The notes beneath the pieces were generated by a model that did not search any database, had not been told where the DNA came from, and worked only from the letters and a program-made list of their open reading frames with translations. A DNA stretch of 64,000 bases, taken from Rummeliibacillus suwonensis. GTDB lineage: Bacteria; Bacillota; Bacilli; Bacillales_A; Planococcaceae. The stretch's first letter is position 1; every line of letters begins with the position of its first letter. Position numbers and translations under genes: made by a program. Of the stretch, positions 63,900 through 64,000 are shown piece after piece. The stretch is from NCBI RefSeq assembly GCF_007896435.1, contig NZ_VCBL01000004.1, positions 1-64,000 of the forward strand, given 5' to 3'.

Positions 63900-64000
63900 T
63901 TCATCTTCAGCAGAAGAATTCTTGGTCTGCTCGTAGAAAGCGCCCTCCTGCATCAAAACGGATGTAGACCAACACAATGATCAAACAAAGCCTTTTAAAT
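63900..64000. repeat. Possible family A fragment at the window end
   Basis: GTAGAAAGCGCCCTCCTGCATCAAAACGG resembles the family A border GTGGAAAGCGCCGTCTGCAACGGAAC. The element runs off the window. Confidence 0.35.

Overview
The window reads as a chromosomal segment of a low-GC, endospore-forming member of the Bacillales. The evidence is Bacillus-type sigma-A promoters and Shine-Dalgarno (SD) sites, a guanine riboswitch ahead of xpt-pbuX, an L-box ahead of lysP, a BirA operator ahead of bioY-bioB, Fur and PerR boxes, two DUF4183 genes of the kind found on exosporia, and GC-rich intergenic repeats of the sort I associate with the Lysinibacillus/Rummeliibacillus/Solibacillus group. I cannot name the genus with confidence.

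Layout. 0.5-8.7 kb: butanediol dehydrogenase, YpsA, a two-gene unit of a luciferase-like flavin monooxygenase (LLM) and an ATP-grasp ligase, a cyclopropane fatty acid synthase, and the xpt-pbuX purine salvage operon with its riboswitch. 9.5-16.2 kb: lysine permease under a lysine riboswitch, an MFS exporter, and a yfiY / yfiZ-yfhA hydroxamate-siderophore uptake locus around a Fur box. 16.3-26.5 kb: nitric oxide synthase, a membrane diguanylate cyclase, a secreted transglutaminase-like protein, and a signalling locus: a SARP-type response regulator beside the decayed tail of a histidine kinase, divergent from an intact 1030-residue hybrid kinase with two kinase modules. 26.5-29.5 kb: nested repeats and transposase remnants (IS4, IS3) enclosing a small DUF5626-like secreted-protein cassette with a palindromic operator. 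29.6-31.1 kb: PerR-type catalase. 31.3-40.1 kb: a spore-surface or cell-surface glycosylation island (beta-helix protein, two sugar epimerases, a GT4 glycosyltransferase, two DUF4183 proteins, DUF1796, a UDP-sugar dehydratase). 40.2-49.7 kb: a 29-residue small ORF, an HmoA/IsdG-like monooxygenase, NlpC/P60 hydrolase, rRNA methyltransferase, biotin genes, an IS110 element with one nonsense codon, and a secreted amidase-domain protein. 50.4-63.9 kb: a sulfur-scavenging island (mccA-mccB, an Ssu-type ABC transporter with a YtkA-like and a ResA-like protein, three more LLM monooxygenases, an acyl-CoA-dehydrogenase-like flavoprotein).

Functional logic. The sulfur island can import organosulfur compounds (SsuBAC), cleave C-S bonds with FMNH2-dependent monooxygenases, and pass sulfur through the reverse transsulfuration pair. 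Three of its promoters share an AGTAGGT-like motif. Iron (YfiY/YfiZ/YfhA, HmoA-like) and peroxide/NO (catalase, NOS) functions form a second theme.

Intergenic DNA is unusually full of four interspersed repeat families. A (about 390 bp), B (about 250 bp) and D (GGTTGGGACA ends) have inverted termini. C (about 210 bp) is a chain of stem-loops resembling an ORF-less IS200/IS605 derivative. A and C share a core module, A sits nested inside D, and a C copy lies in the 5' leader of yfiZ.
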